A stretch of 64,000 bases of DNA from Toxonevra muliebris (Eukaryota > Arthropoda > Insecta > Diptera > Pallopteridae), in the NCBI GenBank assembly GCA_963691655.1, contig OY829329.1, positions 11,918,708-11,982,707 on the forward strand, read 5' to 3'. This document shows positions 33,601 through 45,372 of this stretch, in pieces; position 1 is the stretch's first letter, and each line of letters starts with the position of its first letter. The position numbers and the translations under genes were made by a program. Under the pieces are notes generated by a model. That model had not been told where the DNA came from. It worked only from the letters and a program-made list of their open reading frames with translations, and made no database searches.

Positions 33601-34657
33601 CTTAGGTCAAAAAAGGGTTAAAAGAAAAATTAATACTATATTACTTTATCTGTCTTTTAAAAATTATCAATTAAAAATTTACAGAAAATCTTTTCTTTTT
33701 TTTAAATCCCATTGAGCGCCACAGGGTCACCGGTCGGTCAGGAAAGTTAAAGCCTTTAGAGGTGCAAAGTGTATTTTTTGATCAAGAATTGTAACAAGAA
33801 ATTGGGATTAGAAAATAAATATCTGGATTCAGTTTTGCGCTATATCTTCTTACGGTCCCGAAAGGGTTAAGACTTCTGATGCACAGCGTTGGTGACATAT
33901 GGTATGAGTTATTTTTCATTTTCACAAACGTCTCTCGAATAAGTTTTAAACAATTTTGAAGCCACTTATTATTCATATATCCTTGTGATATCGAAAATTA
34001 AAATTAAACAGTGTTGACTTTACTGGCTTATTCACAATGTCGGGAAATTGAGTGCGATTTTAATCGCATTTTTTAAATTGTTGGCAATGTAACTTGAAGG
34101 TCTACCAGAACTTCTATATACCTAAATTCGATCAAAATTATAAATGATAAAAATGAAAAATAAAAATGTGTTGGCTAACGAGAAGAATTTTAACTGTCAT
34201 GTGCGATAGAATTTGCATTTCCAAATTCTCTAAGATGTTATTTCAATTATTATCAGACTAGAGGGTTTAATGGGACAATTTTAGTTCCTTTTTTTTTTGA
34301 AAAATACAGTTGAACTACGATAAGTTTTGATATAACCTGAAATAAGGAAATTACAAAATTTTAGGGTAGCATTATCTAAGTAGCAAATTTTGTAGAGAAA
34401 TTTTCAACCTCTCCAGATTACTAGATTGCAGTTAGAGAAGACGAACAAGAACGCTGGGTAAAAATTTATAAAATTAATTATTAATATTATTACAATTTTA
34501 TGATATCAAGTGTGGCTATATTCAATCATTTCAGTTTTCTGTGATGCTTGAGTTTTCAATAAATATAAATTAAAAAAAAAATATAACAAAAGTAAAAAAT
34601 CATGTCAGCTTTTGTAATTACAACTTGATTCAACTTTTACTGGCTTCTTCCTCTCTT

Positions 34658-34690
<33 letters not shown>

Positions 34691-35963
34691 ATCTCTCATT
34701 CCCTCACTCTGAATGCAACCGCGTTGCCACTTGATTTCAATGCAGCGGTGCCATCATTAAAATGTGTTGCACATAAAATGTTTACAATTTTTTCATTCTT
34801 ATCTCATCTCGTCAATTGATCAACAATCCACATACACCCATCTACCAAACCATCATTAATATCATCATTGTAATCATACCCCGAACCTGAAACCGAAACC
34901 AAAACTACCATTATGTTCCAATATTCTATAAGTCCTTATTGAAAAATATTATTCACATTGCCCATGTTTTCTTCGTCTTCTACGAAATTCAAGCCAGTAT
35001 GGTACATGAGAAAAAAAAAGTACACCATGTTTTTATTTTTATTTTTTTTTTTTTTACCCGCTTGTGTGCGCTTTCGTGTGCCGCCACCATCATGTTGTCA
35101 TGCGAAAGGTCGCAATTAATCACACATAAAAAAATAAATAAGTATTTTCTGTAATATTAATGTCATATCACAAAAAAAAAAAAAACAAGGAAGCAAGTTC
35201 TCCGCTTCTTCGTCGTCTGCTCTTTGGTGGCAAGGCGATGCCTTTGTAGCACAGTGTATATAGTTAGTGGGAGGTGTGGAAAACTGATTACTGATGTCAT
35301 TCTATAGAAATGCTAAATAATTTTTAACGTCATTGCATTGTTGTTGTTGTTGTTGTTATTGTCATACCATATGAATATTTTTATACATACTACATACATT
35401 TTTGAGGTTTTGGAAATAATTTCTCAAAATCACTTTGACTCATTTATTTACGATTAAATCATTTTGGTTGTCTTCGTTTTTTTCCTTTTTTCTTGGTGGC
35501 AACAATGGTAATGGTATGTTGAAGATGGCGATGACCGAGTAATAAAGAGAGATAAAGAGTAAACTGTGTTGCCACCCTTTTTTTTACACAAATTGTTCAT
35601 TATTGATGTCGAAATGTTATGCGCTCGCTCATCAATCATTGAAATTGTGGTTTTACTGGTGGTTTTCTTCATTTTGTTTTAATATTCAAAATGAATTTCA
35701 ATATTTAAAGAAGGCAGGAAAAATAATGAAGATTTCGTTTAAGTTGACTAAATTTTATGGTTCAATAAAATTCTAAAGAATAAAAATTATGTTTTGGATC
35801 AGGGGTGCGGAACGAAACGGGGAAAAAACAATGAGTAAACGTTTCAATCGCATCGCCAAAACGGAATATCATTCCACTATATTTTAATTATTTCGCCTTT
35901 ACGAGAAGTATAGTGATCCATGAGTTGTCTACGTGTCTACTACTTAAATTTACTTCAAATCAA
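33601..35963. other. No gene; pyrimidine tract
   Basis: The CT-rich tract at 34646-34700 is the main structure, along with T runs near 35041 and 35579 and GTTGTTGTTGTTGTT near 35340. No coding frame or repeat family is identified. Confidence 0.5.
34646..34700. repeat. CT-rich polypyrimidine microsatellite
   Basis: CTCTCTTTCTTTTTCTCTC-type sequence ends in about ten CT units. Confidence 0.9.
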
Positions 35964-36175
35964 TAGCAGCGTTTTATTCACCACTTGCTTCTAGTTATGT
36001 ATAACTAGCAGCGATAATTGTATGGAAAAAGAACAGAAACTGGGATGCATTAAAATGTTTCATCTTTAGCTGCTGAGCAGTTTCATTGTGAATAACAATA
36101 AAACGAAGAAGAGACTTAACAACTTGGTCGTTTTATATGCACATGTCAAACTAGCTGACGAATAAAACGCTGCTA
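35964..36175. mobile_element. Short TIR element with TA flanks (MITE candidate)
   Basis: TAGCAGCGTTTTATTC at the left end is the exact reverse complement of GAATAAAACGCTGCTA at the right end, a 16-bp match that includes the outer TA/TA. If the TA is the target duplication, the element is about 208 bp with 14-bp TIRs, as expected for Tc1/mariner-type MITEs. The interior is non-coding and has two more AGCAGCG-like copies. Superfamily assignment is inference. Confidence 0.75.
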
Positions 36176-36364
36176 ATGTTAAAGTCGCGATGACATAGGA
36201 CACTATTTAAACAAATGAGATCATGCTCAGATAGGGTGATGACTTTTCCACCACCTTGTATAAAATCGAATATTTGCTTGTATGTCATTCTTTCATTCTT
36301 TGTCCAGGCATTCAAAACTTGTAGAAGGTAATCGGACAGATTATAGTGGTTATCTGAAATATTT

Positions 36365-36920
36365 TGGGTAAGTGGGCGTGGCACCTTCAATGCAAACGTA
36401 ATGGTTGAAACTGCATATTTGGGTAACTATAGTAAGAAATTACATATCTGTGAATGGAATACTAGTAGTAGTCACTGGGGAAAGTTTGGTTGATTTTGGG
36501 CAAATGGGCGTGGCACTTCTTATACAAATAAATTACTTGAAACGACATATCTGAGAAACTAAAACAAGAGAATTTTGTGTATTAGGGAGGAATGTTGATA
36601 GGAGTCAAAGAGCAGCCGATTAGACGATTCTGGGCGTGGCACCGCTAATATAAATGAAATACTTGAAACGACATATCTGAGAAACTAAAGCAAGAGAGGA
36701 AATACAATTTTATGTTTGAGGGCGGAATGTTAGTAGTAGTGAAGGGACATATGACTAGACAATATAGAGGCGTGGCATCTCTAAAACAAACGAAATACTT
36801 GAAACGACATATCTTGGTTGCCAAATAAAGGATGACAATGAAATTTTGTATAAAGCGGGGTGTTAGTACTAGTAATTGGCGAAAATGTAAGTAGTAGTTT
36901 TTGAACAAATGAGATTGACA
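36365..36920. repeat. Array I, ~130-bp unit, four copies (GGCGTGGCAC phrase)
   Basis: GGGCGTGGCAC or AGGCGTGGCAT at about 36372, 36506, 36634 and 36770 is followed each time by AAATACTTGAAACGACATAT, then CTGAGAAACTAAAGCAAGAG, then GGCGGAATGTTAGTAGTAGT. Conservation among the middle copies is good. Confidence 0.88.
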
Positions 36921-39150
36921 TATGAACATTTGACTAGAATCAAGTGTGATCAGTTTATTATAAAAAAACAAAAAAATACAATGAAAAATATCTGAGGATT
37001 TTGAATATAAAATACTGTAAAATAAAAACATGTTTTGTTAGTTAAAGTAGTAGTCTACTTTTCAGCGCTGTTTATAAAATCGTTTATAACTTGAGATAAC
37101 GACAAATCATTTTTATTGTGATGCATGAAATAGAGAAATAGAAAAGTGTATTTGTTATTTTCGAAAAAGACAACAAATAAACAAATTTTTAAAAGTGTTT
37201 ATAAGGACTATGCTCTCACTTCCCCTGCCTACGCTGATGTAAGCACTTTATATCAAAAAAAATATATATATATAATTTTTAATAATATAACAAACATATG
37301 CAAAAAAATAAATATACAACAATTCTAAAGAAAAATATGATAGAAAATATCAATTTCATTTTTACATTTACATTTCTTTACAAACAAACACATGAAGTTA
37401 TTATTCGAATATAACTAGAAGAGACAGAAAGACAGACAGACAAGACAGAAAGACGTTAGATGCCATATATTTGATTTGAAAATGCTTTTTAGCAAAAAGA
37501 TATTTATGAGCTGAAAAAAAAAAATAGATGCAGTATATTTTTTTCATATTTTCAAGTCAATCAATAATATTAACAAAAAAAAAAAAAAAAGGAGAAGAAA
37601 AAATGAAAATAAATAAAATTGTAAAATAACTTAAAAGAAAAATATGAAAAAAAATTTAGAAAAAATTGGTGGCGTAAAAACATATTTGTGCGTCAATTTG
37701 CACAACATGTGCAAGTGTATGTGTGTGAGATTGTTTGTTTGCTTATTTGTATTTGTGTGATATCCAAAAGAAAAAAAAAAACATAAAAATTCACACATAC
37801 ACACACACATCTTGCACAAAAATGAAATTGATGTGTTTATTTTTTACGCTTTTCAATTTTATCCACATTGTGTCCCTTCATCGCCATTGCCATCTCTACC
37901 ATTACCAAAGCTTTTTCATTTCTTACATATTTCTTACATTTTCATCAAAAGCCCCGCACTCCCTTAACACTCTATAAATTCAAGAGAAAAAAAACGTATA
38001 TATATAAAGCTAGCTAGCTAGATACTTCAAGTATACTGCATGTGTGCCATTTGCTGCTAGGAGTGGTTGGAAAGAATGGCAAGCAGGCAGTTGGTGTATG
38101 TGTGTGTGTGTGTGTGCGAAAATCAACAACAATAAACAATTGCTAAAAAGTCGAAAAAAACACACACACACAAAAAAAAAATAAATATGATATATCAATA
38201 AATATCACAAATATCGTAAATATCATTTTATTTGGTTATAAATAAAGTTTTGTCAGTTGCAGCAGAAACAGCAAGGGGAAAGAAAAAAATAGATAAATAG
38301 ATAGCTCCGTTTTTGGGTTGCAGGAGAAATGTGCGCTAGGGGGAGTGAGCATTGGAAATAGGTGCTTAAGCTAAAAAGTAATGAGTGTGATTTTTTTTCG
38401 ATTTATTATTCTATTTTTGTGATATATCACAGAACACAAGAACGTCAATCGCAACAAAGTATTGCTGATAATTTTTGTCAGATTTTATTAACAAATTTTT
38501 GTGTTTTTGTTTGCGTTTTGCACATGAAATAATAATAATAATATTTATTTTTTTTTTTTTTGTAATAGTTTGTATTTATTTGTATTGCTTTTGATTTAAG
38601 TTTAATTGTGGCATATTAATTTCTATATCTTTTCTGTGTGTACTGCAAGGACAATGATTATTTGTAATATGGAATTTTCATTTTAGTGGATAAATAAATT
38701 AATTGCAACTTTTTAGGTGAAATAAACTTAATGAGTAATGGTGAAAATAACGAAAAAAAATTAAGGAGATATATCGATTAAGGACTTATGTATATGTTAG
38801 AAAACAGATCTACTTAAAACTATTGTAATCGAAACAGCAAGCGAGAAGTGCCCAAACAAATGGCATCACAACTAAATGAGTTTCTCATGGTAGTTTTAAA
38901 TATCTCAAGTCTCAACTCTAGAATAAACTTGCCTAAATTGTCTCAAATTCAACAAAAAATTCAAAAAAAAAAAAATAGCGAAAAAAAATGCTTAAGTAAC
39001 CTCAAATTGTTTGATATTTAACCCATGTATGCCCAATGACCTTTATGCAGTACTCTTCAGAAAGTTTATATTTTGATTGAATATATTCTCATTTAATCAA
39101 AATAAAACATTTCTGAAGTGTACCATATATAGGACATTGGACATATATGG
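36921..39150. other. No gene; A-rich spacer
   Basis: Holds GACAGAAAGACAGACAGAC near 37424, A runs (37515, 37577-37592), a GT repeat at 38095-38117 and T runs near 38553. 38884-38960 (TCTCAAGTCTCAACTCTAG) resembles 39665-39730, a weak direct repeat flanking the left arm of the inverted array. The 128-codon minus frame at 36645-37031 is low-complexity. Confidence 0.5.
38095..38117. repeat. (GT)n microsatellite
   Basis: About ten GT units. Confidence 0.92.
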
Positions 39151-39156
39151 GTTAAT

Positions 39157-39480
39157 CAAAAGCCGATTTTTCCGAAATTTTGAGCACTAGATTTTCTTGA
39201 GGCAAGAAATCCATTTTTTGGCTGAATTTTGATATGAAAAATATTCCAAAGGAACAAAAGTCAGAAAAATCAAGGAAAAGTTGAATTTTACCTTGTACTG
39301 TAACGCCATCTACCGTCCGTATTTGTTGAATTTTTACTTACCCAGAGTTTACTGGGCCAAAAAACCCATTTTTGACTTCTAATTTCGTCTGAAAAATATT
39401 CTAAAATGAGTACTAAACCAAATGCAAGGAGCAGTTTAAATAAAAAAAGAAAGTGTCAACCATCTTGTAGTTACGCCCTT
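39157..39480 (+). repeat. Array C family, left arm of large inverted repeat
   Basis: Carries the array C unit in plus orientation: CGATTTTTCCGAAATTTTGA, then AGAAATCCATTTTTTGGC, then ATATTCCAAAGGAACAAAAG, then GCCATCTACCGTCCG. It ends AAAGTGTCAACCATCTTGTA, then GTTACGCCC, and the inverse of this ending opens the right arm at about 39938. Confidence 0.85.
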
Positions 39481-39937
39481 CCTATCACTTTTTCGATAGG
39501 GCCCAATCATAATTTTTACATAAATTTGAAATCAACATGTCAAAAGTTGAGGTTATACAGTCTTTCTAGGTAGTATCTCCAAATCACAGTGCGTTAATAT
39601 ATAAGAAAGTTGGAAGAAAAATGAAATTCCTAAAATGCAATCAAAAGGGGGGCAGTGAAATATTTCCATAGACCTTGAGTCTCAGCTCTAACATGAACTT
39701 ACCCAAATTTTCCTAAATTCTACGATAAAAAAAAGCTTTCATGTCTAAGCCAATCTTACAACAAATTCAAAGAAGTTGAAACTTCTCGTGATCTTTTTTT
39801 GCAAAGGTCCAGAGCCTTTACTTTAAAATTAGCATGCTCAAATTGTTAGAAATTCAAAAATGTATGAATTGTAAAGTAGATCGACATACAAGGAACTTTT
39901 TTAACCCGACCAGGATACCGATTTTTATGAGAAAAGA

Positions 39938-41000
39938 GCGTAATTACAAGATGGTCAACACTTTTTTTTTTTAAACTTCTCGCCGCTAATAAATTATTAA
40001 AATTTTTACCAACTTTTGCTTCAGAACACCTTTTAGAATATTTTTTAGATTTATTTACAGGTCACAAATATAATTTTTGGCACAAAAAAACACTTGATGC
40101 GCAAAATTTCAATAAAGATGTCGCTTTAGTACAAGATAAAATGTAACTTTTCTCTGACTTTTCCGTTTTTTGCTCTGGAGCCCTCTTTGGAATACTTTTC
40201 AGAGAAATAGAGTTTCTTGGCTCAAAAATCTCTAGTGCACAACATTTTGACAGAATCGATTGGTCCACAGATGGCGTGCAGTACAAGAAAAAATCTAACT
40301 TTTCCCTGATTTTTCTAATTTTTGCTCTGCCTTTAAGAAGATTTTTCAGATCTAAGTAGAATAAAAAAGATGCAGTTTTTTACTCAAAAATCACTAGATT
40401 ACACAATTTCAACAAATACGGTCATTCCATAGAAGGCGCTTCAGTACAAAGAAAAGCCAAATTTATACCTTAGTTTAAATCATCCGGACCCCTTTTGGGA
40501 ATATTTTTTAGATTAAAATAAAGTTCAAAAGTAGATTTCTTGGTCGAAAAAAACCTGTTCTACAAAATTTCGTCAAAACCCATAGATAGTTTATGATTGG
40601 CGCTTCTGTACAAGAAAAAATTTATATTCCCTAATTTTTCAAATTTTTGCTCCGAAGACCCCATAGGAATATTTTTTAAATTAAAATTAAACCAAGATAT
40701 AGGTTTCTGGTATAGTATTTCCTCGATAACATGTCCGATTGCTAGGCAATCAGTCCAAAGAATCACCTGGAATATCTAAACTCCACGAGTTGGGTTTAGT
40801 AAGAGGTCAGCATTAATTCTAGTTCGGTGAGGATATGGTATCAAAACGGCGCTATATCGCTTATTGTGGTTCACAGTGGGTCTGCTGTAGGAAAGCCACC
40901 TTGACAAACCAATCAAAACGAAACAAAAAATGTGCTCCTCAGTCCAAAAAACCGTGGAGCACAAAATTTCAATACTGGCCAGTACAAAGTAAAAATCGAC
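39938..41000 (-). repeat. Array C family, right arm of large inverted repeat
   Basis: It starts GCGTAATTACAAGATGGTCA, then ACACTTTTTTT (inverse of the left-arm end) and continues with about six array C units in minus orientation, for example GCGCTTCAGTACAAAGAAAA and TTTTTGCTCCGAAGACCCC. A LINE fragment at 40711-40912 interrupts a unit between AGGTTTCTGG and TCCAAAAAACC. The spacer between arms (39481-39937) is unrelated to array C. Confidence 0.87.
40711..40912 (+). mobile_element. 5'-truncated LINE 3' end, second copy of the 29.7-kb family
   Basis: The segment from TATTTCCTCGATAACATGTC to the end GGAAAGCCACCTTGAC matches the reverse complement of 29744-29933 along its whole length at roughly 80% identity. 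Shared details include ATTGCTAGGCAATCAGTCC, the TTTAGTAAGAG and CAGCATTAATTC segments and ATTGTGGTTCA. Only the last codons and the 3' UTR remain. It lies inside an array C unit, so the array existed before this insertion. Confidence 0.87.
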
Positions 41001-41029
41001 TTTCCTATTTCATGTCGTTTTAGAACCAA

Positions 41030-41800
41030 ACTTAGGAAACTTATATCCTTTCTTAGCAACCATTAGCATTAGAAACGTCTAGACTTAGACCCAACAAATT
41101 GACATACTTTCTAAGAAGCCAGAAGCCTAGTAGAAACTTTTCGAGCCAGTCTGAAAAGCTGATAACTTTCTTAGCCATCTAGTTCAGTAAAAGTGTCCAG
41201 AGCCAAGCTTAGGGGATTGATGTATTTTCTTAGATATCGAGAATCCAGTAAAAACTTGTAGAGCCAAATAATTTGGCAGTCATGTCAAGGGAGCTGATAA
41301 CCTTGTTTAACCACCGAAAACCGAGTAGAATATTAAAGAGCCAGTCCAATAACCAATGTGAATCGTATAGCAACTTTCAGATCAAGGCCTGGGGAATTGT
41401 TATCCTCGCTTAGCTACCCAGAAATCAGTAGAAACTTTCAGAAACCGGCTTGAAGAACTAATATTCTTCTTAACCACCCAAAATCGAGTAGAAACTTCCA
41501 GTCATGACAAGAAAACTGATAATTCTTTAGAACTACAAACTATCTCTTTGGAATCTAGTGGAGAATTTCAGAGCTAGATCTATGGAACTGATAGTTTTAA
41601 TATTAAGTCGAGAATCCGGTAAAATTTTTAAAAGCGAGGCCTTGAGGAACTGATATACCTAGTCATCAAAAATCCAATAGATACATAGTTTTAAAGTTAG
41701 ACCAGGGAATAAATATCCTTTTTTAACAATTAGAGAAATCCCGTAAAAATTTGCAGAACAAGGCCAGGCTTTAAAAACTGATCCAAAAAGAAAATTTGTG
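41030..41800. repeat. Array J, ~58-bp unit, about twelve copies
   Basis: The unit reads approximately CTTAGCCACC, AAGAATCCAGTAGAAACTTT, AGAGCCAGGC, GGGAACTGATAT. Copies start near 41055, 41111, 41171, 41233, 41305, 41408 and 41466 and continue with more decay to 41800. Confidence 0.85.
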
Positions 41801-42488
41801 GGAAGATCACCAAAAGAATACGGGGGAAATTAGAAATTAGACTTAATTGCGATATCTTTTCGATAAAAGTAAGGCAAAAGTGACTAAAACTAATATTAAG
41901 CAATTTTAACCCTGTTTTTCTCTACAGATAAATTCAAGTTGCAGATTCAAAATCTCTAGTTCTCTTTCACTTTTTGATTTTGTTGGGCACAAAATTTTTT
42001 TAAGCAAATTTACTTATATTTTTAAAGGTTATTTTATATAATGGTTATATGTAAATATTTTATTCCTTTCGTGTTTATGTGCCAGTAATTATTTATTAAA
42101 TTAAGACATGTTTGCATGTTTCATGGAAATTAAATTTAAAACTTTACTTGTCAATAAATAATTGACTCAAAAAAAAACAAAAAAAAAAAATAATTTATTG
42201 AAGCTATAGACGAATGGAATGAATGTATATAACAAAATGTCAAATCCAAATATAGAGACTGAAAAAAATGCTTGATTAAACTTAAATGCAAAAAAAATAT
42301 AATTAAAGAAGTAAAATAAAATATCCCCATTAATCAATTTATTCGATAAAATCAAGATTTTTCTCAAATTTCGCGAGTTTTTAAACTTTTTAAACTTTCT
42401 ATTGTATTAAATACTGAGTGCAAAGCATATAAAAACTACTCTTCTCTAGCTGGATCATTTCCTCTACCCAATTTAATGTTATAAAGGA
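41801..42488. other. No gene seen
   Basis: AT-rich DNA, including an A run at 42168-42190. A minus-strand frame at 42167-42367 is F/I/L-rich artefact. Confidence 0.5.
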
Positions 42489-42965
42489 CTATTAACTCTA
42501 CCCCCACGTATGGCGCCAAGTTAATTCCCTACTTTTCAAGATTAAACTTATGAAATTTTATAATTTCCACATTTTGTAAAAAAAATCAAGAAATATTTAA
42601 TCTATTAAACTATTAACTCTACCCACACGTATGGCGCCAAGTAAATTCCATACTTTTCGAGATTAAACCTATTAAATTTTATAATTTCCACATTTTGTAA
42701 AAAAAATCAAGAAATATTTAATCTATTAAACTATTAACTCTACCCCTGACGTATGGCGCCAAGTTAATTCCCTACTTTTCAAGATTAAACTTATGAAATT
42801 TTATAATTTCCACATTTTGTAAAAAAAATCAAGAAATATTTAATCTATTAAACTATTAACTCTACCCCCACGTATGGCGCCAAGTTAATTCCATACTTTT
42901 CAAGATTAAACCTATTAAATTTTATAATTTCCACATTTTTTAAAAAATATCAAGAAATATTTAAT
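42489..42965 (-). repeat. 121-bp tandem array carrying four retroelement PBS-like sites
   Basis: Four units of 121-122 bp have very high mutual identity. Each contains, on minus, TGGCGCCATACGTGGGGG (42501-42518, 42622-42639, 42742-42761, 42865-42882; copies vary slightly), directly preceded by GAATTAACT. TGGCGCC(CA)ACGTGGGG is the complement of the 3' end of tRNA-Lys, the primer of gypsy-type LTR retrotransposons, so each unit seems to hold an LTR-end/PBS junction with two changed bases. The rest of the unit is AT-rich. Low divergence marks it as one of the youngest arrays here. Confidence 0.85.
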
Positions 42966-44010
42966 CAAATATATTAGTTTTTTATAAAAAAAAAATAACT
43001 GTTTAAAATTTCGCGTAACGATATATGAAACGATATTTAAAAACTATGCAATCAAAATAATAAAAAGAAAATATTTAACTTCATTCCCTGGTTGATTAAA
43101 AGTTCTCCATACTTTTATAACAGAATGAATATATTTTTAAATTAAATTTCGACAATTTGCAAAACCAAAAAAAAACTAAAAAAAAGTGAACGTCAGAGAA
43201 AAAGTAGGGAGAAAAAAAATAAAAGTGAATATATAAATAAATAAATAAAAAAACAATTGAAGAACATATTCGGTTCGAAAATATAAATGAATTTATGCAA
43301 TTTATTTTACTAACTAAATAAAAAAATATATAAAAAAATAAATAAATTAAACGTGATAAATACATGAAATGCACGCAAAAGTACATAAACACATGCAAAT
43401 AAACACACATACGCAAACACATACATACATACCTATACAAACATGTTTCGAGATAACTAAATATTGCAAATGCATGTGAATGAATGAGCGACTACTCGTG
43501 TGTAGTATTCACTGCAAAATCATCAATAAATACCTACAATAAATAAATTTTATATATATAAAAAAAAGAAAAAAATTCTATAAATTGTGATTGGAATTTC
43601 TAATTTTTTCTGTGCACACAAAAATTGGCAATAAATAAATACCAAGCAAAATTTTATTTCCAAAAAAAAAAAAAAAAAAATATATATCAAGATAAAATAA
43701 ATGCAGGTGTGAGTTTAGACAGATTTAATTATACACCTCTGTATGGTTGTTATCACACCCACTTTTTTTTAAAGTAAGTGTATTTACAGCTTTGCTTTCA
43801 TATAGATAACTAGTTGGTCTATTATATTCTAGAGATGACGCAATTCTCTTATTTATTGGAATGTGCGAGTTCGATAATTTTTTATTTTAATAACATTTTT
43901 TTTAAGTGCAACTCATAAAAACCTAAATTTGGATTAAGCTCACAGTGTAATGCAGAAAAAATTTACTCTCCAAGTTTTAAAATACCCTCAATAATTGTTT
44001 TCCTCTGTTT
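42966..44010. other. No gene; A-rich
   Basis: Contains AAATAAATAAATA-type tracts (43228-43345), CATACATACATAC near 43423 and an A run at 43661-43680. The 114-codon minus frame at 43096-43440 is an F/Y/V/C-rich artefact. Confidence 0.5.
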
Positions 44011-44018
44011 TAATAGAA

Positions 44019-44035
44019 CCCCATGTTGGGCGCCA
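44019..44035 (-). other. tRNA-Lys-type primer-binding site of an LTR element relic
   Basis: On minus the sequence is TGGCGCCCAACATGGGG. The complement of the tRNA-Lys(CUU) 3' end plus CCA is TGGCGCCCAACGTGGGG, so 16 of 17 bases agree. It is preceded by GAATTTTAACT, resembling an LTR end. No opposite LTR, gag or pol could be seen nearby, so this is a short fragment. It probably belongs to the same gypsy-like family as the sites in the 121-bp array 1.1 kb away. Confidence 0.65.
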
Positions 44036-44984
44036 AGTTAAAATTCAGTTTAGGTATACATTTATGTTGTATTTCTTATACCTCAAAGAAACCTTTAATT
44101 ACAAGGGGCACTGTAAAGATAGAAAGAGACATTGAAAGTTATTCAAATGCTAGTAGAGCCAGCTAAGAAGCAGTCTTAAGTAATCCGAGGCTAAAGAAGA
44201 AGCAGCCAGAAAAATTAAGAAATACTTGAAACCAATCAAAGGAAAGCAGAAGTAGTCTGTGACAGCTAGATCCAATCAGAGACAATTAGAGGGTCTCAAA
44301 GGCTGTAAAGAGGAAAAAAGTTGCAGTCGAAAGCAATTACTTTACTTTACTTAGCATCCAAAAGTAATATAAAGCAGAAACAGGCAAATAATGAGTAGTC
44401 AAATGAAATAAGAAGGCAAACCCAAAGAGATCTGAGGTAAGGGCACTCAAAAGCTTTGAGAGGTATTATAGGGCACACAGAAGCTGTTTAAGGTAGTAGA
44501 AGCTACTAAGAGACAATAAAAGGAAGTCTTAGGCTATCAGAGGCAAATGGCGGCAGCAAAGGGTACTCAGAAACAATCAGATGCAGCAGTCAGATTCAAT
44601 AAATCATGAACGAAGGCAGTTAGAGCATTTGGAAGCCAAAAAAAAGGAAGTAAAAGCCAGTTAGAGGCAATTAAAGACAAAAAAGGCAGTGAAAGTTGAA
44701 ACAGAAAATCTGAAGCAGCCAAAGGAAGTTAGAAACCAAGAAGTTCAATAGCAAGAGGTAATCGAAGATAGTAAAAGCTAGTCTGAGTCCGCCAAAAATT
44801 GAATAAAATACTAAATGGCAGTGAAGGCCATAACAAGCAATTGAAGGCAGTCAGAAGCAACCGATGGCAGCAAGTGGTCAACAGAAATAGTCAAAGACAA
44901 TAAGAGATGATTACCATAAGAGAGACAATTAAAGGCAAGACAGTGACAATCAGAGACAAAATTATTCGCACTTTTGGGCAGAAA

Positions 44985-45372
44985 ATTCACGAACCCAACT
45001 TGACCTCCTGGACCGTATTCAACATCGAGCGATAAAGCTAATAAGAGACAGTAGGGTTTCCAGCTCTATTCAATCTTTAGAACATCGTAGAAACATGGCC
45101 TGCACGACTCTATTCTACCGCTTTTTTCATGGTCGATGTTCTGCGGAAACGAGCGATTTGATGCCACCAGTTCGTATGTTCTCTAGAGCTACACAAACCG
45201 CAAGTAGAAATCACGCCTTCCCTGCTCATATTTTTCCTGATTTTTTTTACCTTTCTAAATTTAAAACAAACATTCTCTCTTTCCCCCTCCCATTAACCTA
45301 TCTTCCTTACCCAGTCAACACAATGCTCTGCATTTATAGGGATTTTGTCCATGTGTTTTGTCTGAAACATTA
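44985..45372 (+). mobile_element. CR1/L2-like LINE fragment
   Basis: A coding-like island on the plus strand lies inside array L and carries the C-terminal end of a reverse transcriptase. Sequence quality changes abruptly at both edges. No tail or target-site duplication was recognised. Confidence 0.78.
44991..45370 (+). pseudogene. LINE reverse transcriptase C-terminus (CR1/L2-like)
   Basis: The frame is open from about 44991 through a TAA at 45371, with the first ATG only at 45095. It reads LLDRIQHRAIKLIRD, then SSIQSLEHRRNMACTTLFYR, then FFHGRCSAETSDLMPP. This is the LDR(I/V)QRRA...SLEHRR...LFYRYFHGRCS signature at the end of CR1/L2/Rex-type reverse transcriptases, which lack RNase H. The later part, with the usual SFFPR and LWNSLP motifs, is missing; the frame jumps to a KFKTNIL-like end, indicating an internal deletion. 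The catalytic core is absent, so it is a relic. Confidence 0.85.

Noticed and set aside
36645..37031. 128-codon minus-strand frame
   Set aside because: F/Y/C/S-rich translation of AT-rich DNA overlapping array I; no protein-like pattern.
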